A DNA stretch of 64,000 nucleotides from Flavobacterium plurextorum (lineage in GTDB: Bacteria > Bacteroidota > Bacteroidia > Flavobacteriales > Flavobacteriaceae), in assembly GCF_002217395.1 (NCBI RefSeq), contig NZ_MUHD01000014.1:217908-281907 (forward strand), given 5' to 3'. Shown here one piece after another: positions 44,001 to 51,984 of this stretch (positions are counted from its first letter, which is position 1; every line of letters begins with the position of its first letter). Under the pieces are notes generated by a model that had not been told where the DNA came from, did not search any database, and worked only from the letters and a program-made list of their open reading frames with translations. The position numbers were made by a program, and so were the translations under genes.

Positions 44001-46743
44001 TTTTCAATTTGCTTTAACTGATGAAGAGTGGGGGCGTTATTTGATTCGTGTTGAAGATACAAACGGCGGACATGCAACTGCTTTAACAGTAAATATTGAC
44101 TGGCCAATATGGTCTGGAAAAACACGTAACAGAGATGCTTCTACAGCGAATATGTTAGTTTTTTCTACAGATAAAAAGAATTATGCTGTGGGAGAAAAAG
44201 CACAAATATCTTTCCCTTCAAGTGAAGGTGGACGTGCTTTAATTTCAATCGAAAATGGATCTCGTGTAATTCAGACGATTTGGGCAAAAACTAAAAACGG
44301 TGAAACAAAAGTTGAGGTTCCGATTACTGGAGCTATGGCGCCGAATGTTTATTTTAATATCACTTTGTTACAGCCTCATGCCACAACCAAAAATGATTCG
44401 CCAATTCGTATGTACGGAATTGTTCCGATTGAAGTGGTGGATAAAAACACGATTTTGGCACCAACCATTAATATGCCGGATGTTTTAAAGCCAGAACAGC
44501 CATTTACAGTTAAAGTTGGTGAAAAGTCAGGTAAAGAAATGACGTATACAATTGCGGTTGTTGATGAAGGGCTTTTAGATCTAACTCGTTTTAAAACACC
44601 AAATGCATGGGATAGTTTCTACGTTCGTGAAGCTCTTGGAGTAAAAACATGGGATGTTTACGATGATGTAATTGGTGCTTACGGCGGAAAAATAAACCAG
44701 ATTTTTAGTATTGGAGGAGATCAGGATTTAGGAGGTGGGAAAGCTAAAAAAGCCAATCGCTTTAAACCTGTAGTATTGTATTATGGTCCGTTTAAATTGG
44801 AAAAAGGACAAACAAAATCACATCAATTAAAACTGCCAAAATATATTGGTTCTGTTAGAACAATGGTTGTAGCTGGAGATGCTGCAACAAGTGCTTACGG
44901 AAGTGTAGAAAAAGCAACTCAGGTTAAGAGCCCATTAATGGTTTTAGCTTCGCTGCCTAGAAAAATTTCACCATCAGAAAAAGTAACACTTCCTGTGACA
45001 GTTTTTGCTACAGAAAATAAAATTAAAAATGTTTCAATTCAGATAAAAACAAGCAACGGATTGAAAGTAGCAGGAAGTGCAGTTCAAAAATTAAGTTTTG
45101 CACAGCCAGACGAAAAGATGGCGTATTTCAATTTAGTTGTAGGTGCTGCAACTGGAATTGCAAAAGTTCAAGTTATTGCAACATCAGGAAGTGAAAAATC
45201 AGTTTATGAAGTTGAAATTGATATGACAAATCCAAATCCAGTTACAAGTACATTTACTGATGTCGTTCTGACGCCAAACAGCAGTAAAACAATTTCATGG
45301 AAAACATTTGGTGTTGCCGGAAGCAATAAAGCGAGATTAGAAATTTCGTCTATGCCGTCAATGAATTTGAATGGAAGACTGCAATTTTTAATTCAGTATC
45401 CGCATGGTTGTGTAGAGCAGACGACTTCGTCCGTTTTTCCGCAATTATTCTTAAGTGATGTTGCCGATATTGACGTGAAACGTAAAGAGATTATTCAAAA
45501 AAATATTGCAGCCGGAATTGCCAGATTAGGAAATTTCCAGTTATCAAACGGTGGATTACCATATTGGCAAGGAAATGCAATAGCAGATGATTGGGGAACT
45601 TCTTACGCTGGACATTTCTTGATTGAAGCGGAGAAAAAAGGTTATGTTCTGCCTATTAATTTCAAATCAAAATGGCTGTCGTATCAGCAAAAAGAAGCGA
45701 AGCAATGGCGCTTTGAACCTAAATATGGAAATGATCTTGCTCAGGCATATCGTTTATACACATTAGCTTTGGCTGGAAATGCAGATTTATCAGCTATGAA
45801 TAGATTACGTGAAACAAAAAACATTTCGAATGAAAGTAAACTTCGTTTGGCCGCAGCTTATGTTTTAGCAGGACAAAAATCTGCTGGACAAAGTTTGTTC
45901 TTGAAAACAAGTATTGATGGAGATTCAGACGGATATAGCTATTACTATTATGGTTCAAGCGAAAGAAACAGAGCAATGGCTTTGGAAACAATGCTGCTTT
46001 TAGGGCAAACGCAAAAAGCATTTACTATGGCTTCAAAACTAGCCAAAGAAATGTCGGCCAATCAATGGATGAGTACGCAGACAACGGCTTATTGCTTGTA
46101 CTCAATGTCGAAATTTGCAATTAGCAACGGTCCAAAAGGAATCAATATTCAGTTTAGTAAAAACGGAAAAGGAGAGGCAATAAATACAAGCAAATCAATT
46201 GCAGATCGCAGTATTTCGGTTACTTCTGGAGCAAATAGTATTACGGTGAAAAACAATAAGGCAAATACGGTTTATGTTCGTGTATTGAATACAGGGATAT
46301 TGCCTATTGGACAGGAAAATGCTGTTCAAAGCGATGTTTCGGCAAGTATTGTCTTTAAAAATAGAAAAGGAAGCGTAATAAATGTTTCAAGGATTAATCA
46401 AGGAACAGAGTTTGTTGCTGAAGTTACAGTTAAAAATCAAAGAGGAGAAAGTGTTCAGAACGTGGCATTATCACAAATTCTGCCTTCGGGATTCGAGATT
46501 GTAAATACTCGATTTACAGATTACGGAGACGCAGTAAACAACATTGCCGATTATATTGATATTCGCGACGATAGAACTAATTTCTATTTTGGAATGAAAG
46601 CCAGAGAAACCAAAGTTTTCAGAATTCTGCTAAACGCATCGTACTTAGGAAATTATTATTTACCTGGATTGCAATGTGAAGCGATGTATGATAATACGTT
46701 CTTAGCCAGAACAAAAGGATTCTGGGTTGAGGTTGTGAAATAA
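41062..46743 (+). CDS. alpha-2-macroglobulin family lipoprotein
   Basis: Large bacterial alpha-2-macroglobulin, 1893 residues, starting with GTG (no ATG nearby) and a lipoprotein signal ending in FQSC (C19). It is predicted to sit in the periplasm and trap proteases. Macroglobulin-like repeats fill residues 30-1000, then the alpha-2-macroglobulin domain near 1180 and the thioester motif GCVEQ with C1450. The helical thioester domain follows. Two low-complexity inserts are seen: Ala/Val/Asp/Ser repeats (about 308-345) and an acidic/tyrosine-rich run (about 512-560, SYDDYYYDDYDW). The next gene is pbpC, the pairing known in many bacteria. Confidence 0.92.
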   Translation: MKVKGLSLVFFVFFIFQSCGRKSAADFNSDFSLFKDYITSFTGGIVSSDSDIRVVLAFDKNDWKPNQELDDDLFDISPSVHGKVVALSTNTLAFIPEKKLKPGTEYQVTLNLDKLTAIPKEKESALSKFNFTVKTIKQDFTINTGDIQSYSKEYQYLNCVLKTADNIDLETAQKLVEAKHNGNNLKIKFEKTAGPAKEFRFIIDSIQRQSEASNLEIIYDGNDFDIDQKGQIDFPITSINEFKVIKVEVPDGNNQSVLINFSEPLEKGQDFAGLVSIQNTNNLKFSTQGNLLKVYFTNQAVSKKETPAPVVEEPAYATVDSAAVVVDSASVAVDSAAAVVENVVEVVPDEEPEQVITGELLLEVFEGIESQYGKKLESNYSEKISFDQIKPSVRFVKNGTILPSSNNLKLNFEAVNLSAVDVKVYKIYKNNILQFLQYNELNGAQNLKKVAQPIAKTTLNLRESTLVNLTKWNTYALDLSKIIKPEPGAIYRVEFVYKKKYSLYKCETSDGNDNEAEEDEVDENDVNYSGNSYDDYYYDDYDWRESQDPCSGSYYYNARIATNILASDLGVIAKRGENKSYLFAVNNIVTTEPVSNARVDLYNFQQQKIGTQATSSEGIASFQLDKFAYFAIVTLGDQSTYVKLDDGLSLSVSNFDVAGETLQKGLKGFIYGERGVWRPGDNLYLSFILNDAANKLPKSHPIKFRLNDPNGKTVYQTVQKTNDLNHYAFIVPTNQDAPTGNWEAMVSVGGAKFYKSIKIETIKPNRLKIKNTFSSKTLSASYPNTDNLEVTWLHGAIAKNLNVEMQAKFSQQTTTFKGYEKFSFDDIVRQFSTEEINIFSGKLNENGKASVNIQPKLQGQAPGMLRASFITKVYEEGGDFSTDVISTTYSPYKTYVGIKSPELNKYNMLETRANNRFEVVTVDENGRPRAVRNLEVRIYKVDWRWWWDSSSDNLSNYNSSNSTTAYKSTIIDTDSSGKGSFQFALTDEEWGRYLIRVEDTNGGHATALTVNIDWPIWSGKTRNRDASTANMLVFSTDKKNYAVGEKAQISFPSSEGGRALISIENGSRVIQTIWAKTKNGETKVEVPITGAMAPNVYFNITLLQPHATTKNDSPIRMYGIVPIEVVDKNTILAPTINMPDVLKPEQPFTVKVGEKSGKEMTYTIAVVDEGLLDLTRFKTPNAWDSFYVREALGVKTWDVYDDVIGAYGGKINQIFSIGGDQDLGGGKAKKANRFKPVVLYYGPFKLEKGQTKSHQLKLPKYIGSVRTMVVAGDAATSAYGSVEKATQVKSPLMVLASLPRKISPSEKVTLPVTVFATENKIKNVSIQIKTSNGLKVAGSAVQKLSFAQPDEKMAYFNLVVGAATGIAKVQVIATSGSEKSVYEVEIDMTNPNPVTSTFTDVVLTPNSSKTISWKTFGVAGSNKARLEISSMPSMNLNGRLQFLIQYPHGCVEQTTSSVFPQLFLSDVADIDVKRKEIIQKNIAAGIARLGNFQLSNGGLPYWQGNAIADDWGTSYAGHFLIEAEKKGYVLPINFKSKWLSYQQKEAKQWRFEPKYGNDLAQAYRLYTLALAGNADLSAMNRLRETKNISNESKLRLAAAYVLAGQKSAGQSLFLKTSIDGDSDGYSYYYYGSSERNRAMALETMLLLGQTQKAFTMASKLAKEMSANQWMSTQTTAYCLYSMSKFAISNGPKGINIQFSKNGKGEAINTSKSIADRSISVTSGANSITVKNNKANTVYVRVLNTGILPIGQENAVQSDVSASIVFKNRKGSVINVSRINQGTEFVAEVTVKNQRGESVQNVALSQILPSGFEIVNTRFTDYGDAVNNIADYIDIRDDRTNFYFGMKARETKVFRILLNASYLGNYYLPGLQCEAMYDNTFLARTKGFWVEVVK

Positions 46744-46748
46744 ATTTA

Positions 46749-46923
46749 TTCGCCACAGATTAAAAGGGTTTTTAAAAATCTGTCCGAATCAATTTAATCT
46801 GTGGCAAAAAATCTTTGTGATAAAAGGTCTCCCGAAGATTTTGCAGATCAAGCAGATAAAAATAAAATCTGTCAAATCTGTTGAAGCTGCGAGCAAAAAA
46901 ACTTAGCGCCTTTGTGGTAAAAT
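46749..46923. repeat. GCCACAGATTAAA fold-back repeat and degenerate followers
   Basis: GCCACAGATTAAA (46752-46764) faces TTTAATCTGTGGC (46792-46804). A further run of AAAATCTGTCAAATCTGTTG and CTTAGCGCCTTTGTGG follows up to pbpC. Same family as 18691-18745. Confidence 0.6.
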
Positions 46924-46931
46924 AATCAGCA

Positions 46932-49307
46932 TTGAAAAATAAAGTGAAGGCGTTTTTCCAACGCATTATAAACTGGATAAAAAGTAACAAAATAAAATCA
47001 GCAATTGCATTTATGCTCTTGCTGATTTACTATTTTTCGATACCCCGAACTTTATTCAAAGAGCCCTATTCAACCGTTATTGAAAGCAAAGAAGGGGAAT
47101 TATTAGGAGCCAAAATTGCCCGCGACGGACAATGGCGTTTCCCTGCGCAGGACAGTGTTCCTGATAAATTCAAGAAGTGTATTGTTTATTTTGAAGACGA
47201 GTATTTTTATAAACATCCCGGATTTAATCCAGGTGCAATGGTAAATGCTTTTAAACAAAACAAAAAGGCGGGTAAAGTAGTCAGAGGAGGAAGTACCTTA
47301 ACTCAGCAAGTTATTAGATTATCTCGAAAAGGAAAAAATAGAACTTACTTTGAAAAAGTAATAGAAATCATCCTCGCAACTAGATTAGAGTTAGGGTATT
47401 CTAAAAATGAAATTCTCGAAATGTACGCAGCTCATGCACCATTTGGAGGAAATGTTGTGGGATTAGAAATGGCTTCATGGCGTTATTTTGGAGTACAGTC
47501 CAATCAATTATCTTGGGCGGAAAATGCTGTTTTAGCCGTTTTGCCAAATGCTCCAAGTTTGATTTATCCAGGAAAAAATCAAATAAAATTACTGAATAAA
47601 AGAAATCGACTTCTATTAAAACTGCATCAGGAAGGTATAATCGACAAGCAAACCTATGAGCTTTCAATAGAAGAACCGTTGCCTCAAAAACCGTATGATC
47701 TGCCTCAAATTGCGCCGCATTTATTGCAGAGAGCAGCGAAGAATGAAGAAGGAACACGAGTTAAAACGACTATTGATTATGCTTTACAAAATAGAGTTAA
47801 TCAAATCACGAGATATTATTACAATCAGTACAAACAGAATGAGGTTCATAATCTGGCTATTTTGGTAATCGATGTTCAGAACAGAAGTGTAATGAGTTAT
47901 GTTGGCAATGCTCCAACGGACAAAGACCATCAAAAAGATGTTGATATAATTGACGCACCAAGAAGTACAGGAAGTATTTTAAAACCGCTATTATATGGCG
48001 CAATGCTTGATGATGGCGAATTATTACCCAATACTTTAGTTGCCGATGTTCCAACGCAGATTTCAGGATATACGCCTCAAAATTTTAATTTAACGTTTGA
48101 CGGCGCTGTTCCTGCGCATCGTGCATTGTCGCGTTCTTTGAATATTCCTGCCGTTCTTATGCTTCAGGAATTTACTGTAAACAAGTTTTATGAAGAATTG
48201 CAAAAATTCAAATTGAAGAATATTAATAAAACCCCAGATCATTATGGTTTATCGCTTATTTTAGGAGGTGCCGAAAGTAATTTATGGGACTTATGCAGAA
48301 CTTATGCGAATCTGTCTTCAACATTGAATTATTTTACTAAACATCAAGCAAAATATAGAACAAATGAGTTTACGGAATTAAATTATAAAAATGATTTTAA
48401 GGCTGATTTTGGCTCGGAAACTGATCAAAAGAATATTTTGGGCGCAGGGTCAATTTGGTTAACGTACAATGCAATGGAAGAAGTGAACAGACCGGAAGGA
48501 GACGAAGCTTGGAAATTTTATGATAGTTCTCTGAAAATTGCATGGAAAACGGGAACAAGTTTTGGAAATCGTGATGCATGGGCAATTGGAACAAATTCAA
48601 GATATGTGGTTGGAATTTGGGTTGGAAATGCAACGGGAGAAGGAAGGCCGACTTTAACGGGAGTTACCAGTGCAGCACCAATTTTATTTGATGTATTTAA
48701 TTTACTGCCTAGACAAAGATGGTTTGATACACCTTACAAAGATTTGGCTGAAGTTGAGGTTTGTCGATTAAGTGGTTATCTGGCTAAAGAAAACTGCCCG
48801 AAAATTAAACAATGGGTTTCTAAAAAAGGAAAATCGACTAAGATTTGTCCATATCACAGAACGATTCATTTAGATAAAACAGAACAGTTTCAGGTAAATA
48901 GCAGCTGTGAAAATGTTGAAAATATTAGTACTAAAAATTGGTTTGTTCTGCCTCCAGTTATGGCTTGGTATTATAAAAGTCAGCATATTGAATATTTACC
49001 TTTACCGCCGTTTAAGGAAGGCTGCGAGGGAACGCAAACGACAGCGATGGATTTTATTTATCCAAAGGCAAACAGTAAAATTTATTTGACTAAAGATTTT
49101 AATAGCAAAGTACAGCCTGTAATTTTAAAAGTAGCTTATTCTGAAAGAGATAAAGAATTGTTTTGGTATGTTGATGATGTGTATAAAGCTACAACAAAAA
49201 CTTTTCATGAATTGCCAATTACGCCAACCACAGGAACACATTATATTACTGTGGTAGATGCTTCTGGAAATGAAATTAGAAGAAAAATTGAGATTGTGAG
49301 GGAGTAG
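46932..49307 (+). CDS. pbpC: penicillin-binding protein 1C
   Basis: Bifunctional peptidoglycan synthase of 791 residues anchored by one helix (about 25-40). The transglycosylase domain has EDEYFYKHPGFNP and RGGSTLTQQVIRLSRKGKNRTYFEK (GT51 motifs), around residues 90-145. The transpeptidase motifs are STGSILKP (SxxK) and KTGTSFGNRDAW (KTG). The last 90 residues are the PBP1C-specific C-terminal domain. The start is a TTG at 46932; no ATG exists before the membrane segment. It is coupled to the alpha-2-macroglobulin upstream, as in E. coli yfhM-pbpC. Confidence 0.94.
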   Translation: MKNKVKAFFQRIINWIKSNKIKSAIAFMLLLIYYFSIPRTLFKEPYSTVIESKEGELLGAKIARDGQWRFPAQDSVPDKFKKCIVYFEDEYFYKHPGFNPGAMVNAFKQNKKAGKVVRGGSTLTQQVIRLSRKGKNRTYFEKVIEIILATRLELGYSKNEILEMYAAHAPFGGNVVGLEMASWRYFGVQSNQLSWAENAVLAVLPNAPSLIYPGKNQIKLLNKRNRLLLKLHQEGIIDKQTYELSIEEPLPQKPYDLPQIAPHLLQRAAKNEEGTRVKTTIDYALQNRVNQITRYYYNQYKQNEVHNLAILVIDVQNRSVMSYVGNAPTDKDHQKDVDIIDAPRSTGSILKPLLYGAMLDDGELLPNTLVADVPTQISGYTPQNFNLTFDGAVPAHRALSRSLNIPAVLMLQEFTVNKFYEELQKFKLKNINKTPDHYGLSLILGGAESNLWDLCRTYANLSSTLNYFTKHQAKYRTNEFTELNYKNDFKADFGSETDQKNILGAGSIWLTYNAMEEVNRPEGDEAWKFYDSSLKIAWKTGTSFGNRDAWAIGTNSRYVVGIWVGNATGEGRPTLTGVTSAAPILFDVFNLLPRQRWFDTPYKDLAEVEVCRLSGYLAKENCPKIKQWVSKKGKSTKICPYHRTIHLDKTEQFQVNSSCENVENISTKNWFVLPPVMAWYYKSQHIEYLPLPPFKEGCEGTQTTAMDFIYPKANSKIYLTKDFNSKVQPVILKVAYSERDKELFWYVDDVYKATTKTFHELPITPTTGTHYITVVDASGNEIRRKIEIVRE

Positions 49308-49378
49308 GATTTAAAAATAAAATCCAATTCTAAACCCCAAATTCCCCAAAAAAAAAGCTTCTCTCTAAAGATAATGTA

Positions 49379-49441
49379 TGTCAGGCTGAGGGAAGTCGAA
49401 GTCTTTTTTAGATAAGAAAGTCTTCGACTTCGCTCAGGGTG
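49379..49441. repeat. inverted repeat with GTCAGGCTGAG arms
   Basis: GTCAGGCTGAGGGAAGTCGAAG at the left faces CTTCGACTTCGCTCAGGGTG at the right. Same family as 26826-26902 and 56841-56896. Confidence 0.75.
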
Positions 49442-49497
49442 AAAATCATACTTATAACGACTTTTTAATATATAGTGATCTTATAAAAACGATTGTC

Positions 49498-49570
49498 TAG
49501 CCCAGATAGAAGCGGTATCCTTTTTCTGGCTCCTTTAGCCAGGAAAAGATACAAGCGGATAGCAGGAACT
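49498..49570 (-). ncRNA. structured repeat element, copy B (downstream of rng)
   Basis: Read on the minus strand it begins AGTTCCTGCTATCCGC and ends GGATACCGCTTC, ATCTGGGCTA, matching copy A at 11956-12017. The outer pairing CCTG (49563-49566) with TGGG (49501-49504) and inner TATC/GATA are kept. The apical hairpin CTGGCT (minus, from 49542) with AGCCAG is stronger than in copy A. Confidence 0.5.
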
Positions 49571-49590
49571 TGCTTCTAAAAAAAAGCCAC

Positions 49591-49626
49591 AAAAAAACCG
49601 CCAGTCTTTCGAAAGGCGGTTTTTTG
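49591..49626. terminator. bidirectional terminator of rng / pbpC side
   Basis: AAAAAACCGCC ... GGCGGTTTTTT stem with T/A tracts on both sides. Confidence 0.92.
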
Positions 49627-49630
49627 TTTT

Positions 49631-51175
49631 TTATTCTGAAATAACATTTCCTTTTTTATCATAGAAATGGTATTCTAAGTACGTGTAAGCGTCACGAGGT
49701 ATGATTTTCACCCATTTCTTATGTTCAAAAAACCATTTTGAACGTAATGATGGAAAACCTTTACTGAGGTATGCAGCCACAAATGGATGTACATTAAGTA
49801 CAACATTTTTGTGGGTTTTTAAAAGTCTTTCTAAATCAGAGGTGATCTTATCAATAATTAAAATTGGCGCTTCAATTTCGCCATTTTCTTTGTTAGGATC
49901 TTCTTCTCTGGTTTTAATGTTAACTTCTGGTCTTACGCGCTGTCTTGTAATCTGGACTAAACCAAATTTACTTGGCGGTAATATTTTATGCTTTGCTTTA
50001 TCGTCGCTCATTTCTTCTCGCAAGAAGTCGAACAAAACCTTCCTGTTTTCAGGATTCGACATATCGATAAAATCTACTACTATGATTCCGCCCATATCTC
50101 GCAGACGAAGTTGTCTGGCAATTTCTGCAGCAGCAATCATATTTACTTCCATGGCAGTGTCTTCTTGATTGGTTGCTTTATTCGAACGGTTTCCGCTGTT
50201 TACGTCTATAACGTGAAGAGCTTCTGTATGTTCGATGATAAGGTAAGCGCCCTTACTCATAGATACTGTTCTTCCAAAAGAAGTTTTGATTTGTCTCTCT
50301 ATATTGTATTTCTCAAAAATTGGAGTGTCATTTGATTGATAAAACTTAACAATCGATTGTTTTGAAGGCGCAATTTCTTGCAGATATTCCTTCGTTTGAT
50401 GGTACAACTCTTCGTCATCTATTTGAATACCGCTGAAGGTATCGTTGAATACATCTCTTAATATTGAAGAAGCTCTATTGAGTTCTCCTAATACTTTTGA
50501 TGGATGATGAGCAGTTGGTAATTTTTTACACATTGCAGTCCATCTGCCAAGCAGGTTCTGCAAATCTTTTTCTAATTCGGCTACGTTTTTGCCTTCGGCT
50601 ACTGTGCGAACAATAACACCAAATCCTTTAGGTTTGATCGATAGAACAAGTTTTTTTAGACGATCCTTTTCTTTTTTGTCTTCTATTTTTTGAGAAATAG
50701 AAACGCGATCAGAAAAAGGAACTAGAACGATAAATCTTCCAGCAAGAGAAAGCTCAGCGCTTATTCTTGGACCTTTGGTTGATATAGGTTCTTTAACTAC
50801 TTGAACTAAAACAGATTGATTGGCACTTAAAATATCAGTAATGATGCCATCTTTGTCAATCTCTTTTTCAAACTGAAAGGTTTTTAGGGAGAAATCTTTT
50901 AATTTACCTGCGCTTACAAGTTTTATGAATTTCAGTTGGGAAGCTAAATTTGGACCTAAATCATGATAATGCAAAAAGGCGTCTTTTTCGAAGCCTACAT
51001 TTACAAAAGCAGCATTAAGTCCAGCAACTGGTTTTCGAATTTTGGCAATAAAAATATCACCAACCTGAAAGTTGCTTTTTTCTTCTTCTTTATGTAATTC
51101 AATTAGTTTTCCATCTTTTAATAAGGCAAAATCTACGGCTTCAGAACTAGATCTAATGATTAATTCTTTATTCAC
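49631..51175 (-). CDS. rng: ribonuclease G (Rne/Rng family)
   Basis: Endoribonuclease of the RNase E/G family, 514 residues, without the long scaffold tail of RNase E. An N-terminal S1-like domain (about 35-125, with FIAKIRKPVAGLNAAFVNVG) is followed by the catalytic core carrying HVIDVNSGNRSN and GGIIVVDFIDM (metal-binding aspartates). I chose the GTG at 51175 because codons further upstream lie in repeat sequence and the conserved start NKELIIRSSS follows. A transcript with the upstream small gene is possible; a hairpin lies between. Confidence 0.93.
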   Translation of the reverse strand: MNKELIIRSSSEAVDFALLKDGKLIELHKEEEKSNFQVGDIFIAKIRKPVAGLNAAFVNVGFEKDAFLHYHDLGPNLASQLKFIKLVSAGKLKDFSLKTFQFEKEIDKDGIITDILSANQSVLVQVVKEPISTKGPRISAELSLAGRFIVLVPFSDRVSISQKIEDKKEKDRLKKLVLSIKPKGFGVIVRTVAEGKNVAELEKDLQNLLGRWTAMCKKLPTAHHPSKVLGELNRASSILRDVFNDTFSGIQIDDEELYHQTKEYLQEIAPSKQSIVKFYQSNDTPIFEKYNIERQIKTSFGRTVSMSKGAYLIIEHTEALHVIDVNSGNRSNKATNQEDTAMEVNMIAAAEIARQLRLRDMGGIIVVDFIDMSNPENRKVLFDFLREEMSDDKAKHKILPPSKFGLVQITRQRVRPEVNIKTREEDPNKENGEIEAPILIIDKITSDLERLLKTHKNVVLNVHPFVAAYLSKGFPSLRSKWFFEHKKWVKIIPRDAYTYLEYHFYDKKGNVISE

Positions 51176-51433
51176 ACTGTAAATTTTTATCCGTGAATTG
51201 GTTGTCGGCTTCTTGTTGATGGTTGTTGGCAAACAAAACCAAAAGCCAAAAACTAAAAACCATTAACTTCTACAAGGATGGATTAAACAATATTTTAACA
51301 GGTATTGAACCCGGGGAAAATCAGCAGGCAGTTTGCAGTTGCAAGTAATCAGTAAACTGAATACTAAAATCTGATAACTGAACACTAATTCTCAATTTCA
51401 ATGAACGTTTAAAAAGAAAAAAGTAGTTTAAAA
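51176..51433. other. 258-base gap with degenerate repeats between rng and the small gene
   Basis: Words like GGTTGTTGGC, CCAAAAGCCAAAAACTAAAAACC and CTGATAACTGAACACTAA repeat imperfectly. The right end holds the terminator of the small gene. Confidence 0.5.
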
Positions 51434-51440
51434 CTACTTT
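51415..51440 (-). terminator. terminator overlapping the end of the small basic gene
   Basis: On the minus strand AAAGTAGTTTTAAACTACTTT is followed by TTTCTTTTT. The stem includes the stop codon. Confidence 0.8.
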
Positions 51441-51526
51441 TTCTTCTTGTGACGGTTAGCTCTCGCTCTTTTTTTACGTTTGTGAGTAGCTACCTTATGT
51501 CTCTTTCTTTTTTTACCACTTGGCAT
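51434..51526 (-). CDS. 30-residue very basic protein, ribosomal-protein-like
   Basis: A complete short gene, ATG to TAG, 29 bases after the HU stop on the same strand. It encodes 30 residues, starting MPSGKKRKRHKVATHKRKK and ending RHKKKK; 21 of 30 residues are Lys, Arg or His. The composition and absence of acidic residues point to a ribosome- or RNA-bound peptide; small proteins of this type are known in Bacteroidota ribosomes. It ends in a hairpin terminator that overlaps the stop codon. It is too short for standard gene calling and easy to miss. Confidence 0.75.
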   Translation of the reverse strand: MPSGKKRKRHKVATHKRKKRARANRHKKKK

Positions 51527-51554
51527 ATCGTGTCAGATTTTATGTTAATTAATA

Positions 51555-51845
51555 TTATTTTGCTTCGTTGTTCGTTTTTACTCCTTCTACAAAAACTTTT
51601 GCAGGTTTAAACGCAGGGATGTTGTGTGCAGGAATTTTAATTGTAGTGTTTTTAGAGATATTTCTACCAGTCTTTTCAGCTCTGGTTTTTACAATAAAAC
51701 TACCAAAACCTCTTAGGTAAACATTGTCTCCAGTTTCTAATGAAGTCTTAACTTCTTCCATGAACGTTTCTACTGTTGCTTGAACATCTCCTTTTTCAAG
51801 ACCTAGTTTTTCTGAAATTTTCGCTACGATATCTGCTTTCGTCAT
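51555..51845 (-). CDS. HU family DNA-binding protein
   Basis: Histone-like DNA-bending protein of 96 residues. The start MTKADIVAKISEKLGLEKGDVQATVETFM and the arm region LRGFGSFIVKTRAEKTGRNISKNTTIKIPAHNIPAFKPAK are typical of HU/IHF. An identical-looking promoter box lies 49 bases upstream. It probably shares a transcript with the 30-residue gene downstream. Confidence 0.96.
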   Translation of the reverse strand: MTKADIVAKISEKLGLEKGDVQATVETFMEEVKTSLETGDNVYLRGFGSFIVKTRAEKTGRNISKNTTIKIPAHNIPAFKPAKVFVEGVKTNNEAK

Positions 51846-51893
51846 TTTCTTTCCTATTTTATTTTATAATGGTGTACTATTTTTTTGAGGTTG

Positions 51894-51901
51894 CAAATAT
51901 A
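51894..51901 (-). promoter_or_regulatory. -7 box of the HU gene
   Basis: CAAATATA reads TATATTTG on the minus strand, followed by CAACCTC. The rplU promoter has the same TATATTTGCAACCT. Confidence 0.6.
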
Positions 51902-51958
51902 AGAATTAAAAAAATAATTAATCAAGCTAATTCGTTAAATTTTAATTACATAAACATT

Positions 51959-51966
51959 TACTTTTG
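51959..51966 (+). promoter_or_regulatory. -7 box of mutY
   Basis: TACTTTTG fits TAnnTTTG and ends 18 bases before the mutY ATG at 51985. Confidence 0.4.
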
Positions 51967-51984
51967 CTTTTTAAGGATTTCAAT

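Larger units (their letters stand above)
49308..49630. other. 323-base convergent gap pbpC / rng filled with repeats
   Basis: It contains, in order, an inverted GTCAGGCTGAG repeat, copy B of the structured element on the minus strand, and the bidirectional terminator. I see no protein gene. Confidence 0.7.

Noticed and set aside
51176..51232. Longer start for rng beginning with TTG at 51232.
   Set aside because: The extra 19 residues are encoded by repeat sequence; the GTG at 51175 starts the conserved NKELIIRSSS region.
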